From Pseudomonas sp. URMO17WK12:I2 (GTDB lineage Bacteria > Pseudomonadota > Gammaproteobacteria > Pseudomonadales > Pseudomonadaceae), in the NCBI RefSeq assembly GCF_003253735.1, contig NZ_QKYW01000003.1, positions 248,001 to 312,000 on the forward strand: 64,000 bases of DNA. The letters run 5' to 3'. This document shows positions 43,904-51,566 of the stretch, piece by piece. The notes beneath the pieces were generated by a model. The model did not search any database. It was not told where the DNA came from and saw nothing but the letters and a program-made list of their open reading frames with translations. How positions within the stretch are numbered: position 1 is the first letter of the stretch; every line of letters starts with the position of its first letter. Position numbers and translations under genes: made by a program.

Positions 43904-45214
43904 TTGAACACTTCTCTCAGCGGCCAGCTGGCCAGAACGCTCCTCGACAGCCAGCCAGGGCCTGACGAACGTCAGCGCGCCCGTGAGGGCCTGATCGATT
44001 ACTTCGCCTGCCTGCTGCCCGTGCAGCTGGGCCTGGTCCAGGACTCGGGGCTGGCGCCAGTACGGGCGGTGTTTCCCGCCGCGCGCAGCACGGAGAATCA
44101 TGCCCTGCAGCTGGGTTACATGAGCCACGCGCTGGATTTCGACGACTACCATGCGACCTTTCGCGGCCACCCGACCACCGTGGTGCTGTCGACCCTGTTG
44201 GCCTTGCTCGAGAGTCGGCCGCACCTGGCGGTCGAGGATTTTCTCGATGCCTATGTCGTCGGTGTCGAGCTGGCAGGGCGCCTGGGCAAGGCCATCGGCA
44301 CGCGCCATTACGCAGCCGGGCTGCACAGCACTGCGACGCTGGGCGTGATTGCGGCAACGGGCGCCGCGTGCCGGTTGCTGCGTCTGACGCCTGGGCAAAG
44401 CGAAATCGCCCTTGGCCTGGCCGCGACCCAGGCTTCGGGCCTGCGCGCCCAGTTCGGCTCCGCGGCCAAGGCGCTGCACGCCGGGCTGGCCGCACGCAGT
44501 GCCGTCAACAGCGTCGAGTTGGCCCGTGCCGGTTTCGCCGCGCAGCGCCACGGCGTGCTGGAGGCATTTCTGGCCACCCTGGGTTACGGCGTCGAACGGC
44601 CCGATGACCTGCTGGCCGAGTGGGGCACACCCTGGCGAATCACCTCGCCGGGCCTGGAGTTCAAGCGCTATCCCACCTGCGGTGGTACCCACAGTGCGGC
44701 GGAGGCCGCGTTCGTGCTGCGCGAGCGGCTGGGTGCCGACCTGAACACCGTGCAGCATATCGAGGTGAGCTTCCCGCCAGGCGCCGACACCGCGGCCAAT
44801 ATCACCGCGCCGGTCAATGGCGTGCAGGCGCGCTTCAGCCTCGAATACGTGATCGCCGACGCGCTGCTCAACGGCGCGATTTCCCTTGAGCGTTATGGCG
44901 AAGAACCGGTCGATAACCAGATCGCCGCGCTGGCAGCACGGGTAAGGCGCGTACCGGATCCGAGTGCGCCGGCCGATGAGCTCGATCCGGATCGCCGCTT
45001 TCACCGCGTCACGCTGTTCATGGCCGAAGGCACGTCCCACAGCCATTGCGTGACCCGCATGGAAACCGCCGCGGCGCCCACCGATGTGCTGGCCAAGCTG
45101 CACAACAACCTTCGATCCCTGGCCGAGGCGCGGCTGGCCGCGATCAGCGCGGATCTAGAACTCGCTGACGATGCCGCGCTGCATCGCCTGGCTTCACTCA
45201 TTCGCTGTCAGTAA
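43904..45214 (+). CDS. MmgE/PrpD-family protein
   Basis: A 436-residue protein of the 2-methylcitrate dehydratase (PrpD) / MmgE fold. HALDFDDYHATFRGHPTTVV (about 75-94) is the family's active-site stretch, then GRLGKAIGTRHYAAGLHSTA and FKRYPTCGGTHSAAEAAFV. Members dehydrate tricarboxylic hydroxy acids, but many act in other pathways, including uptake operons as here. A TTG at 43904 with AAAGGTG upstream is the start. It is the first gene of a five-gene operon and is followed by the monooxygenase gene after 9 bp. Confidence 0.88.
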   Translation: MNTSLSGQLARTLLDSQPGPDERQRAREGLIDYFACLLPVQLGLVQDSGLAPVRAVFPAARSTENHALQLGYMSHALDFDDYHATFRGHPTTVVLSTLLALLESRPHLAVEDFLDAYVVGVELAGRLGKAIGTRHYAAGLHSTATLGVIAATGAACRLLRLTPGQSEIALGLAATQASGLRAQFGSAAKALHAGLAARSAVNSVELARAGFAAQRHGVLEAFLATLGYGVERPDDLLAEWGTPWRITSPGLEFKRYPTCGGTHSAAEAAFVLRERLGADLNTVQHIEVSFPPGADTAANITAPVNGVQARFSLEYVIADALLNGAISLERYGEEPVDNQIAALAARVRRVPDPSAPADELDPDRRFHRVTLFMAEGTSHSHCVTRMETAAAPTDVLAKLHNNLRSLAEARLAAISADLELADDAALHRLASLIRCQ

Positions 45215-45223
45215 GGATTCGTT

Positions 45224-46573
45224 ATGTCCGTGCAACCTGCTTCACCCCGTCAATTGCGCCTCGGCCTGTTCGTGCAGGCGCTGGGGCACCACGTGGGCGG
45301 CTGGCGTGCCGAGGGCGCGAAAGGCTCGCCCACCGATATCGATTGGTTCACCTGGATCGCCAGGAAGGCAGAAGAGGGCAAGTTCGACATGTTCTTCGTC
45401 GGCGACGCCCTGGCCACCAGCGTGCACCGCCTGCCATCGACCATGTCGCGCCTGGAGCCGCTGACGCTGCTCTCGGCCCTGGCCGTGCAGACCAGGCACA
45501 TCGGCCTGGCCGCTACCGCGTCCACCACCTTCGACGAGCCGTTCCACCTTGCGCGGGCGCTGTGTTCGGTGGACCACATCAGCCGCGGCCGTGGCGCCTG
45601 GAACGTGGTCACCTCGTTCTCCCTCGACGCAGCGCGCAACTTCAGCCGAGAAGACCTGCCGTCCCATGCCGACCGCTACGAAATGGCCCGCGAATTCCTC
45701 GATGTCGCCTTCAAGCTGTGGGATGGCTGGGAAGAGGGCGCCATCGTCCGCGAAAAGGACACCGGCCGTTATTCGGACGAAAGCAAGATCCACCCGGCCA
45801 ACCACAAGGGCAAGCACTTCCAGGTGCAGGGGCCATTGAACATCGCACGCTCGCCCCAGGGTCGCCCGGTGATCATCGAGGCCGGTTCGTCGCCGGCCGG
45901 TCAGCAGCTCGCTGCGCAAACCGCCGAAGTGGTGTTCACCGCAGCGTCCTCGCTGGAAGAAGGCCAGGCCTTCTACCAGAGCCAGAAGCAGTTCGTTCGC
46001 GACGCCGGTCGCCAGCCCGACCACCTGCTGATTCTGCCGGGGGTGATGCCCATCGTCGGCCGCACCCGGGAAGAGGCTCAGGCAGTCTGGAACCAGCTCA
46101 ACGAGCTGGTGGACATCGATAACGGCATCGAGCAGCTGTCGGCGCGTTTCGGCGTGGACATGACCGCCTACCCGCTGGACGGCCCGGTACCGGAAATCCC
46201 CGCGACCGAAGGCAGCCAGAGCCGCGTCAAGCTGCTCACCGAACTGGCCGCCCGCGAGAACCTGACCCTGCGCCAGCTGGCTGCGGTGGCTGCAGGCTCG
46301 CGTGGTCACCGCGTGGTGGTCGGCACTGCCGAGGATATCGCCGATGACTTCCAGCACTGGCTGGAGCAGGGCGGCGCCGATGGTTTCAACATCATGCCGG
46401 CCGTACTGCCCGACCAGCTCGAGCTGTTCGTCGAGCTGGTGATCCCCGAGCTGCAGCGCCGCGGCCTGTTCCGCACCGATTACCAATACAGCACGCTGCG
46501 TGAAAACCTCGGCCTGCCTTCCGTTGACGAAAATTTTGCCGCCGTTGCCCCATTGGCAACCGAGAAGGAATAA
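45224..46573 (+). CDS. NtaA/SnaA/DszA-family FMN-dependent monooxygenase
   Basis: A 449-residue luciferase-like monooxygenase of the class C flavin type that uses FMNH2 from a separate reductase. The TIM-barrel start LRLGLFVQALGHHVGGWR, FFVGDALATSVHRLP, RGRGAWNVVTSFSLDAARNF and the SPQGRPVIIEAGSSPAGQQL segment match NtaA, SnaA and related enzymes. These oxidise chelators, sulfur compounds or heterocycles. No reductase gene is adjacent. AAGGATTCGTT precedes the ATG. The substrate probably enters through the ABC importer encoded just downstream. Confidence 0.9.
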   Translation: MSVQPASPRQLRLGLFVQALGHHVGGWRAEGAKGSPTDIDWFTWIARKAEEGKFDMFFVGDALATSVHRLPSTMSRLEPLTLLSALAVQTRHIGLAATASTTFDEPFHLARALCSVDHISRGRGAWNVVTSFSLDAARNFSREDLPSHADRYEMAREFLDVAFKLWDGWEEGAIVREKDTGRYSDESKIHPANHKGKHFQVQGPLNIARSPQGRPVIIEAGSSPAGQQLAAQTAEVVFTAASSLEEGQAFYQSQKQFVRDAGRQPDHLLILPGVMPIVGRTREEAQAVWNQLNELVDIDNGIEQLSARFGVDMTAYPLDGPVPEIPATEGSQSRVKLLTELAARENLTLRQLAAVAAGSRGHRVVVGTAEDIADDFQHWLEQGGADGFNIMPAVLPDQLELFVELVIPELQRRGLFRTDYQYSTLRENLGLPSVDENFAAVAPLATEKE

Positions 46574-46576
46574 GCC

Positions 46577-47473
46577 ATGAAACGTTCTGTTCTGACCGCT
46601 GCCGCCTTCGCGCTGCTGCCCTTGACCAGCGCCATTGCCGCCGACAAGGGCGTGCCATTCAACGCCACCGCCAAGCCTGCGGCCGACGCCGCCCTGCACG
46701 ACACGCTGCCCGAGGCGATCAAGAAGCGTGGCAGCATCATCGCCGGTACCAACCCGAACACACCGCCGACCACCTTCTACCAGGCCGACAACAAGACCCT
46801 GGCCGGGCGCGAGATCGACATCATCAGCGCGGTTGCCGATCGCCTCGGCGTGAAGCTGGACCTGCGCGACACCGGCGGCTTCGATAACATCATTCCGGGG
46901 CTGAAATCCGGGCGCTACGACGCGGCGATCTCGAATATCGACGCCAATGCCAAGCGCCTGGAGCAGGTGGACTTCGTCGGCTACTACAATGCCTCCAAGC
47001 TGGCCCTGATCGGCCGCGCGGACGCCGACAAGGGGCCGTTCAACAGCTTTGCCGAACTGTGCGGCCAGACCGTCGGCGCCGGTGCCGGCACCTCCCAGGT
47101 GACCCGCCTGCAGCAGGCCAGCGAAGCCTGCGTGGCCGATGGCAAGCCGGCCATCAAGGTGCCGATCTTCCCGGATCGGCCGGCCGGCGTGCAGGCGGTG
47201 ATCAGTGGTCGCGTGCCGATGTTCTTCGGCCCGTACGAGGGGCTGCGCTACCAGGCCAGCCAGGTGAAAGCGCTGAAACTGGCTGGTGAGATCACCATCG
47301 AGGACACCATCGTGTCCATCGCCCTGGCCAAGGATTCGCCGCTGGGCAAACCGATCCAGGCGGCGCTCAATTCGCTGATCAAGGACGGTACCTACCAGCA
47401 GATTCTCGACAAGTGGGAAATCGGCTTCGGCGCCGTCGAGTCCGCCGGCCTCAACGCAGAAAACCTCAAATGA
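46577..47473 (+). CDS. Amino-acid-type ABC transporter substrate-binding protein
   Basis: A 298-residue periplasmic binding protein of the polar-amino-acid family; the signal peptide ends near AIAAD. LPEAIKKRGSIIAGTNPNTP, GREIDIISAVADRLGVKLDL and LKSGRYDAAISNIDANAKR are typical. A GAGAGTSQVTRLQQ stretch follows. The ligand is not determined; in this setting it should be what the monooxygenase acts on. AAGGAATAAGCC precedes the ATG, 3 bp after the monooxygenase stop. Confidence 0.9.
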   Translation: MKRSVLTAAAFALLPLTSAIAADKGVPFNATAKPAADAALHDTLPEAIKKRGSIIAGTNPNTPPTTFYQADNKTLAGREIDIISAVADRLGVKLDLRDTGGFDNIIPGLKSGRYDAAISNIDANAKRLEQVDFVGYYNASKLALIGRADADKGPFNSFAELCGQTVGAGAGTSQVTRLQQASEACVADGKPAIKVPIFPDRPAGVQAVISGRVPMFFGPYEGLRYQASQVKALKLAGEITIEDTIVSIALAKDSPLGKPIQAALNSLIKDGTYQQILDKWEIGFGAVESAGLNAENLK

Positions 47474-48372
47474 GCCAACGGCCTGACGACGACATCGCCG
47501 GGCTGCGCATCGTCAAGCACCGCCACTGGGGGCGCTGGTTCAGCGCCCTGATCGTGCTGTTGCTGCTGTCGCTGGTGGTCACCTCGATGGTCAACAACCC
47601 GCGTTTCGAATGGGGTGTGGTCGCGCAGAACCTGACGGAGGAGTCGATCCTCGCCGGCGTGCTGATGACCATCGAACTGACGGTCATCTCGGTGGTGTTC
47701 GGCTTTGCCGGCGGCACGCTGCTGGCGTTGATGCGCCTATCTTCCAACCCGGTGCTGGTCAGCGTTAGCTGGGCCTACACCTGGTTCTTCCGCGCCGTGC
47801 CGATGCTGGTGCAGCTGTTTCTCTGGTACAACATCGCAGCGCTGTATCCACAGTTGTCGCTGAGCCTGCCGCTGGTAGGCGAGGTGTGGAGTGCGGAAAC
47901 CAACGAGATCATCAGCCCGTTCAGCGCGGCGGTACTGGCCCTGGTGATTCACCAGTCCGCGTACGCCGCGGAGATCATCCGTGCCGGCATCCAGAGCGTC
48001 GGCCAGGGCCAGCTCGAAGCGGCCAAGGCGCTCGGCTACCGGCCTGGGCAGATCTTCCGCCAGACCGTGCTGCCCCAGGCCATGCGCACCATCCTGCCGC
48101 CCGCCGGCAACGAGGTGATCGGCCAGCTGAAAACCACTGCGGTGGTGTCGGTGATCGCCCTGCAGGACGTGCTCTACTCAGCGCAGATCATCTACCAGCG
48201 CACCTATGAAGTCATCCCGCTGCTGCTGGTTGCCACCCTCTGGTACCTGGTGATGACCTCGGTGCTGTCGGTGCTCCAGCATTACATCGAGGTGCGGTTC
48301 AGCCGCGGTAATGGCCCGGTGCGCAGCAGTTGGTTGCGCCGTAACAAGGTCACGCAGGAGGCCGAATCATGA
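47470..48372 (+). CDS. Amino-acid-type ABC transporter permease (HisM family)
   Basis: A 300-residue inner-membrane permease with an N-terminal cytoplasmic tail, then about five helices in MetI-type order. GVLMTIELTVISVVFGFAGG, WFFRAVPMLVQLFLWYNIAA and the EAA coupling motif EAAKALGYRPGQIFRQTVLP are visible. ATG 47470 overlaps the binding-protein stop as ATGA; the longer frame from 47413 is not needed. Only one permease gene is present, so a homodimer is likely. Confidence 0.92.
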   Translation: MSQRPDDDIAGLRIVKHRHWGRWFSALIVLLLLSLVVTSMVNNPRFEWGVVAQNLTEESILAGVLMTIELTVISVVFGFAGGTLLALMRLSSNPVLVSVSWAYTWFFRAVPMLVQLFLWYNIAALYPQLSLSLPLVGEVWSAETNEIISPFSAAVLALVIHQSAYAAEIIRAGIQSVGQGQLEAAKALGYRPGQIFRQTVLPQAMRTILPPAGNEVIGQLKTTAVVSVIALQDVLYSAQIIYQRTYEVIPLLLVATLWYLVMTSVLSVLQHYIEVRFSRGNGPVRSSWLRRNKVTQEAES

Positions 48373-49130
48373 GCGAGTCCGTCCGCCTGCGTGGCGTACA
48401 CAAGCAGTTCTCCGGCAACAGGGTGCTGCACGGTATCGACCTGGACATCGCCGCCGGCTCGGTGACGGTGATTCTCGGGCCCTCCGGCTCGGGCAAGTCC
48501 ACCTTGCTGCGCTGTATCAACCACCTGGAAAAACTCGACGGCGGCACCATCCATGTTGGCGACGCCCTGATCGGTTACTGCCGCAAGGGCCAGGCGCTCT
48601 ATGAACTGCCGGAAAAGGCGGTCGCCCGGCAGCGTCAGCGCATCGGCATGGTGTTCCAGCAGTTCAACCTGTTCCCGCACCGCACGGTGTTGCAGAACAT
48701 CGCCGATGCACCGATCCGCATCCTCGGCCAGAAACGCGCCGAGGTGGAGGCGCGCGCCATGCAGCTGCTCGAGCAGGTCGGCCTGGCGCACCGCGCGCAA
48801 GCCTGGCCGCGCGAGCTGTCCGGTGGGCAGCAGCAGCGTGTGGCGATCGCCAGGGCGCTGGCCATGCAGCCCGACGTGATGCTGTTCGACGAGCCGACCT
48901 CAGCCCTGGACCCCGAACTGGTTGGCGAAGTGCTGCAGGTCATGAAGCAGTTGGCGCACTCGGGCATCACCATGCTGGTGGTCACCCATGAAATCGGCTT
49001 TGCCCGCGAAGTGGCGGACAACATCGTTTTCATGGACAACGGCAAGGTGGTGGAGGCGGGCGACGCCCGGCAATTGCTGGACAATCCTCAGCACCCACGG
49101 CTGCGCGAGTTCCTGGCCAGCGTATTGTGA
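48369..49130 (+). CDS. Amino-acid-type ABC transporter ATP-binding protein (GlnQ/HisP-like)
   Basis: A 253-residue ATPase. Walker A GPSGSGKSTLLRC (about 38-50), signature LSGGQQQRVAIARAL, Walker B VMLFDEPTSALDPEL and VVTHEIGFAREVAD are intact. An insertion (CRKGQALYELPEKAVARQRQ) before the Q-loop QQFNLFPH is characteristic of this subgroup. It is the last gene of the operon and overlaps the permease stop by 4 nt. Confidence 0.95.
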   Translation: MSESVRLRGVHKQFSGNRVLHGIDLDIAAGSVTVILGPSGSGKSTLLRCINHLEKLDGGTIHVGDALIGYCRKGQALYELPEKAVARQRQRIGMVFQQFNLFPHRTVLQNIADAPIRILGQKRAEVEARAMQLLEQVGLAHRAQAWPRELSGGQQQRVAIARALAMQPDVMLFDEPTSALDPELVGEVLQVMKQLAHSGITMLVVTHEIGFAREVADNIVFMDNGKVVEAGDARQLLDNPQHPRLREFLASVL

Positions 49131-49267
49131 GGCGCTTTTTGCTGAAGGCTCTGGTGAGCTTCTCTCCATCGTGTCCAGTGGGGGGTATTGGACATATTGG
49201 CGGAAGAGGGGAGCAGTAGCTTTTTGCCCTGATCGTTTGCAGCCAGCGCGCCAGGGGCGGCACAACG

Positions 49268-49360
49268 ATGATCAAGAGACGCCGCAACGTGCTCAGCAGC
49301 ACATCTGTACTATTGAGCACCGCGTGGGCGGCTGATAGTTTTTTTCAGGTTTGTCTTTAG
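49268..49360 (+). pseudogene. Orphan signal-peptide ORF, possible remnant of a secreted protein
   Basis: In the 304-bp gap after the ABC operon a 30-codon ORF encodes a basic start MIKRRRN, a hydrophobic core VLSSTSVLLSTAWA and a cleavage-like AADS, then stops within eight codons. This is exactly a Sec signal peptide with no mature protein. It may be the residue of a truncated gene or a leader ORF. The rest of the 49131-49434 gap shows nothing I can name. Confidence 0.35.
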
Positions 49361-49434
49361 CCGCCGCAGCTGGTTGATTGCGCCGCGAGTACCAGGCGAA
49401 GGGCGTACATTGCTATCGGATTAAGAGGCGCCTC

Positions 49435-50190
49435 GTGGAAGAAATCAATTTGCAACGTCTTTACCTTAAACGAATGACGCGCGTTACCACCGTGATGGTC
49501 GTAGCGTGGAGCGGGGCATTTGCGGGTTCATCGGCAGCCAGTGACAGGTCATCGGGTGACTGCATTGCCGAGGCCGACTTCCGTCAGGGCAGTACGGTCG
49601 AAACCCAGGCGCGAGTCAGCAATGCGCCGGGCATGATAGGCCACACCAAAACCGAAACCCTGGAGCGTCGGTCATTTGCGGATGCCAATCCCCTGGTTCA
49701 GGCACAAACGACGCTGATCGATAATGCTCCGTTCTTCACGGGTTACTCCTTCGTCGATCTGGTGGATGGCAAGATCATCAGATATGGCAACCAACACGGC
49801 AGCGGTGCCTCACTGGTCACCACGTACAATATCCCGCCACCGGCTGTACCGGTCGATTTCCAGCCGGGACAGACAGTCACGGTCAGTTACCTCAGCAAGA
49901 CCGTCACCGCCGGACCGGGCGCAGAGACCGAAATCACCGAGAAACATACCTACATCGGTCAAGAGACCATCACCACCTCGCTGGGCACTTTCGATACGTG
50001 CAAGTTCACCAACGAGATTTCCTCTGGGGGCGCATCCAGTGGGGATGGGAAAAATCTGGCTGTCATCGAGAGCTGGTTCGCATCCGAAGGGCCTTATAAA
50101 GGCCGCGTCATAAAAACCTTCGTTCCCGCACGTGGGGGACTACCGGACGTCACCACCGAAACGGTGAAGATCACCTCCGGTTCGAAGTAA
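49435..50190 (+). CDS. Secreted hypothetical protein
   Basis: Unrecognised exported protein of about 251 residues if the GTG at 49435 (AGAGGCGCCTC upstream) is used, or 238 from ATG 49474. The signal core VTTVMVVAWSGAFAGSSAAS is clear. The mature part is rich in Thr, Ser and Gly, beta-structured, with two Cys (one near DCIAEADF, one in FDTCKFTNEI). A stretch such as LGTFDTCKFT, followed by TWFA-like SWFASEGPYKGRVIKT, resembles DUF3108/YceI-like periplasmic proteins. Function is unknown. It stands alone. Confidence 0.6.
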   Translation: MEEINLQRLYLKRMTRVTTVMVVAWSGAFAGSSAASDRSSGDCIAEADFRQGSTVETQARVSNAPGMIGHTKTETLERRSFADANPLVQAQTTLIDNAPFFTGYSFVDLVDGKIIRYGNQHGSGASLVTTYNIPPPAVPVDFQPGQTVTVSYLSKTVTAGPGAETEITEKHTYIGQETITTSLGTFDTCKFTNEISSGGASSGDGKNLAVIESWFASEGPYKGRVIKTFVPARGGLPDVTTETVKITSGSK

Positions 50191-50340
50191 TTCACTCCAG
50201 GGTAAGGATACTGGTCACGGGCGCGGATCCTGTTGCGCACCTGTGACCGACTACCCCGCACATCTTTGAAGGAAAGGCGGGCAGGTGGGTCGGAATTACG
50301 CACCTGATGCTTTAAACTTGCCGGTTGCCGAAAGAACCGT

Positions 50341-50374
50341 CATGGCCATAGCCATGAAGGGCTTCAATCCTTCA
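50341..50374 (+). promoter_or_regulatory. Two overlapping small hairpins in the leader of the GNAT-Rnk gene
   Basis: CATGGC-CATA-GCCATG (50341-50356) and TGAAGG-GCTTCAAT-CCTTCA (50355-50374) are perfect 6-bp stems sharing two bases, so they cannot both fully form. They end 16 nt before the chosen ATG and could affect ribosome access. Short stems like this also arise by chance. Confidence 0.3.
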
Positions 50375-50390
50375 AATATGTGTGGTGAAG

Positions 50391-51302
50391 ATGAACAAGC
50401 CTTTCATTTCGCTGTGCCCTGAAATTACCAGGGCACATGCGCTGAAGCTGATGGACTGGCTGGAAGATGACCGCGTTACCTGCTACCTGAGCGATTCGCG
50501 CGATGTTTCCCGCTCCATCGAACACGCTATCGATCGGGCGCAATCGCCGATCGTGAGTCATCTGTTCAACCAGGGCGGCCGATTTTTCATGGCCTATGAC
50601 CGCCATGATGACCCCGTGGGCTTCGTGCGGCTGATCAAGACCGGCTCGGAGTGCGAGATAGTTCTGGCCATCGGCGACAGCAACAAATGGGGCCGCAATC
50701 TCGGCGCCTGTGCAATCCGCGAAGGCATGAAGCTGGCGTTCCTCGACATGCGGGCCAAGAAGCTGATCGCCAAGATCCACCCGGACAACCTGCGTTCGCA
50801 GAAAGCCTTTCTGCGCAGCGGCTTCGTGTTCGAGAGCGAAACGCCGACATTGAAGTCATTTTCCATGACTACAGAGCGCTATCTGCAATTCTTGCGCGAA
50901 GATACGGTTGGTGACGCCCCAGGGATCTACATCACCGAATTCGACAAGGCCAGGCTCGACAGCCTGGTCATGCTCGAGGAAGGCCCAGCCGTCGTAGAGC
51001 TCGAACATGAGCTTGAACGGGCCGTTGTGGTAGAGCCACAGCAGGTACCCAGCAATGTCGTGACGATGAATTCCAGGGCATTGGTGCAACTGGACGACGA
51101 AGAGATCGAAGTGGCCCTGGTTTATCCCGAGGACGCCAACAGCAGCGCCGGCAAGCATTCCGTTTGCTCAGACCTAGGCGCAGCCATCCTGGGCTACCAG
51201 GAAGGCGACGCCATCGACTGGCGCATCGCTGGCCGCACACGACAGATCGAGATCAGGAAGGTGCTTTATCAGCCGGAGGCTGCTGGGGATTTCCATCTGT
51301 AG
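50391..51302 (+). CDS. Fused GNAT acetyltransferase - Rnk/GreA-C-like regulator
   Basis: A 303-residue two-domain protein. Residues to about 165 are a GNAT N-acetyltransferase (GRFFMAYDRHDDPVGFVRLI, then acetyl-CoA loop NKWGRNLGACAIREGMKLAF, and IHPDNLRSQKAFLRSGFVFE). From about 175 it is like Rnk, the nucleoside-diphosphate-kinase regulator with a GreA/GreB C-terminal fold (YITEFDKARLDSLV, ALVYPEDANSSAGKHSVCSD, LGAAILGYQEGDAIDW). The Rnk part probably binds RNA polymerase. The fusion is known in some pseudomonads; the acetyl target is not. ATG 50391 is preferred over GTG 50382. Confidence 0.85.
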   Translation: MNKPFISLCPEITRAHALKLMDWLEDDRVTCYLSDSRDVSRSIEHAIDRAQSPIVSHLFNQGGRFFMAYDRHDDPVGFVRLIKTGSECEIVLAIGDSNKWGRNLGACAIREGMKLAFLDMRAKKLIAKIHPDNLRSQKAFLRSGFVFESETPTLKSFSMTTERYLQFLREDTVGDAPGIYITEFDKARLDSLVMLEEGPAVVELEHELERAVVVEPQQVPSNVVTMNSRALVQLDDEEIEVALVYPEDANSSAGKHSVCSDLGAAILGYQEGDAIDWRIAGRTRQIEIRKVLYQPEAAGDFHL

Positions 51303-51471
51303 CGCAGTGCTCGTCGATCAAGCGCGAAATTTCCCCAGGGACGGGGTAGCGCTTTTCACGTCTGGTGCGAACGTTCTGCCAGTGGTAGGCAGGACGAAGA
51401 AAATGCCAGGTGCGGCAGGAAACAACGTTTTTGACTTTGGAGCCAAACGGGGCGCAAGAAGTGATGTTCAT
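51253..51471 (-). CDS. Small hypothetical protein, 72 aa
   Basis: Unrecognised. A strong GGGAGGGGTCTCCC stretch lies directly before the ATG at 51471. The product has three Cys and two Trp in its first half (CAPFGSKVKNVVSCRTWHFL), then a basic segment (WQNVRTRREKRYPVPGEISR). Its last 50 bp are antisense to the end of the GNAT-Rnk gene. The coding status rests on the ribosome site and on its plausible composition only. Confidence 0.4.
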   Translation of the reverse strand: MNITSCAPFGSKVKNVVSCRTWHFLRPAYHWQNVRTRREKRYPVPGEISRLIDEHCATDGNPQQPPADKAPS

Positions 51472-51566
51472 GGGAGACCCCTCCCTATGAGGATGCCCCT
51501 TTTTCCGGCCGCTGCAGCGCGCTCAGATTGAACGCGCTTGTCTCATTAATACTGGATAGACTGAGC

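Noticed and set aside
45242..46699. 485-residue open frame on the minus strand
   Set aside because: It is antisense to the NtaA-type monooxygenase and the start of the binding-protein gene; composition is that of a shadow frame.
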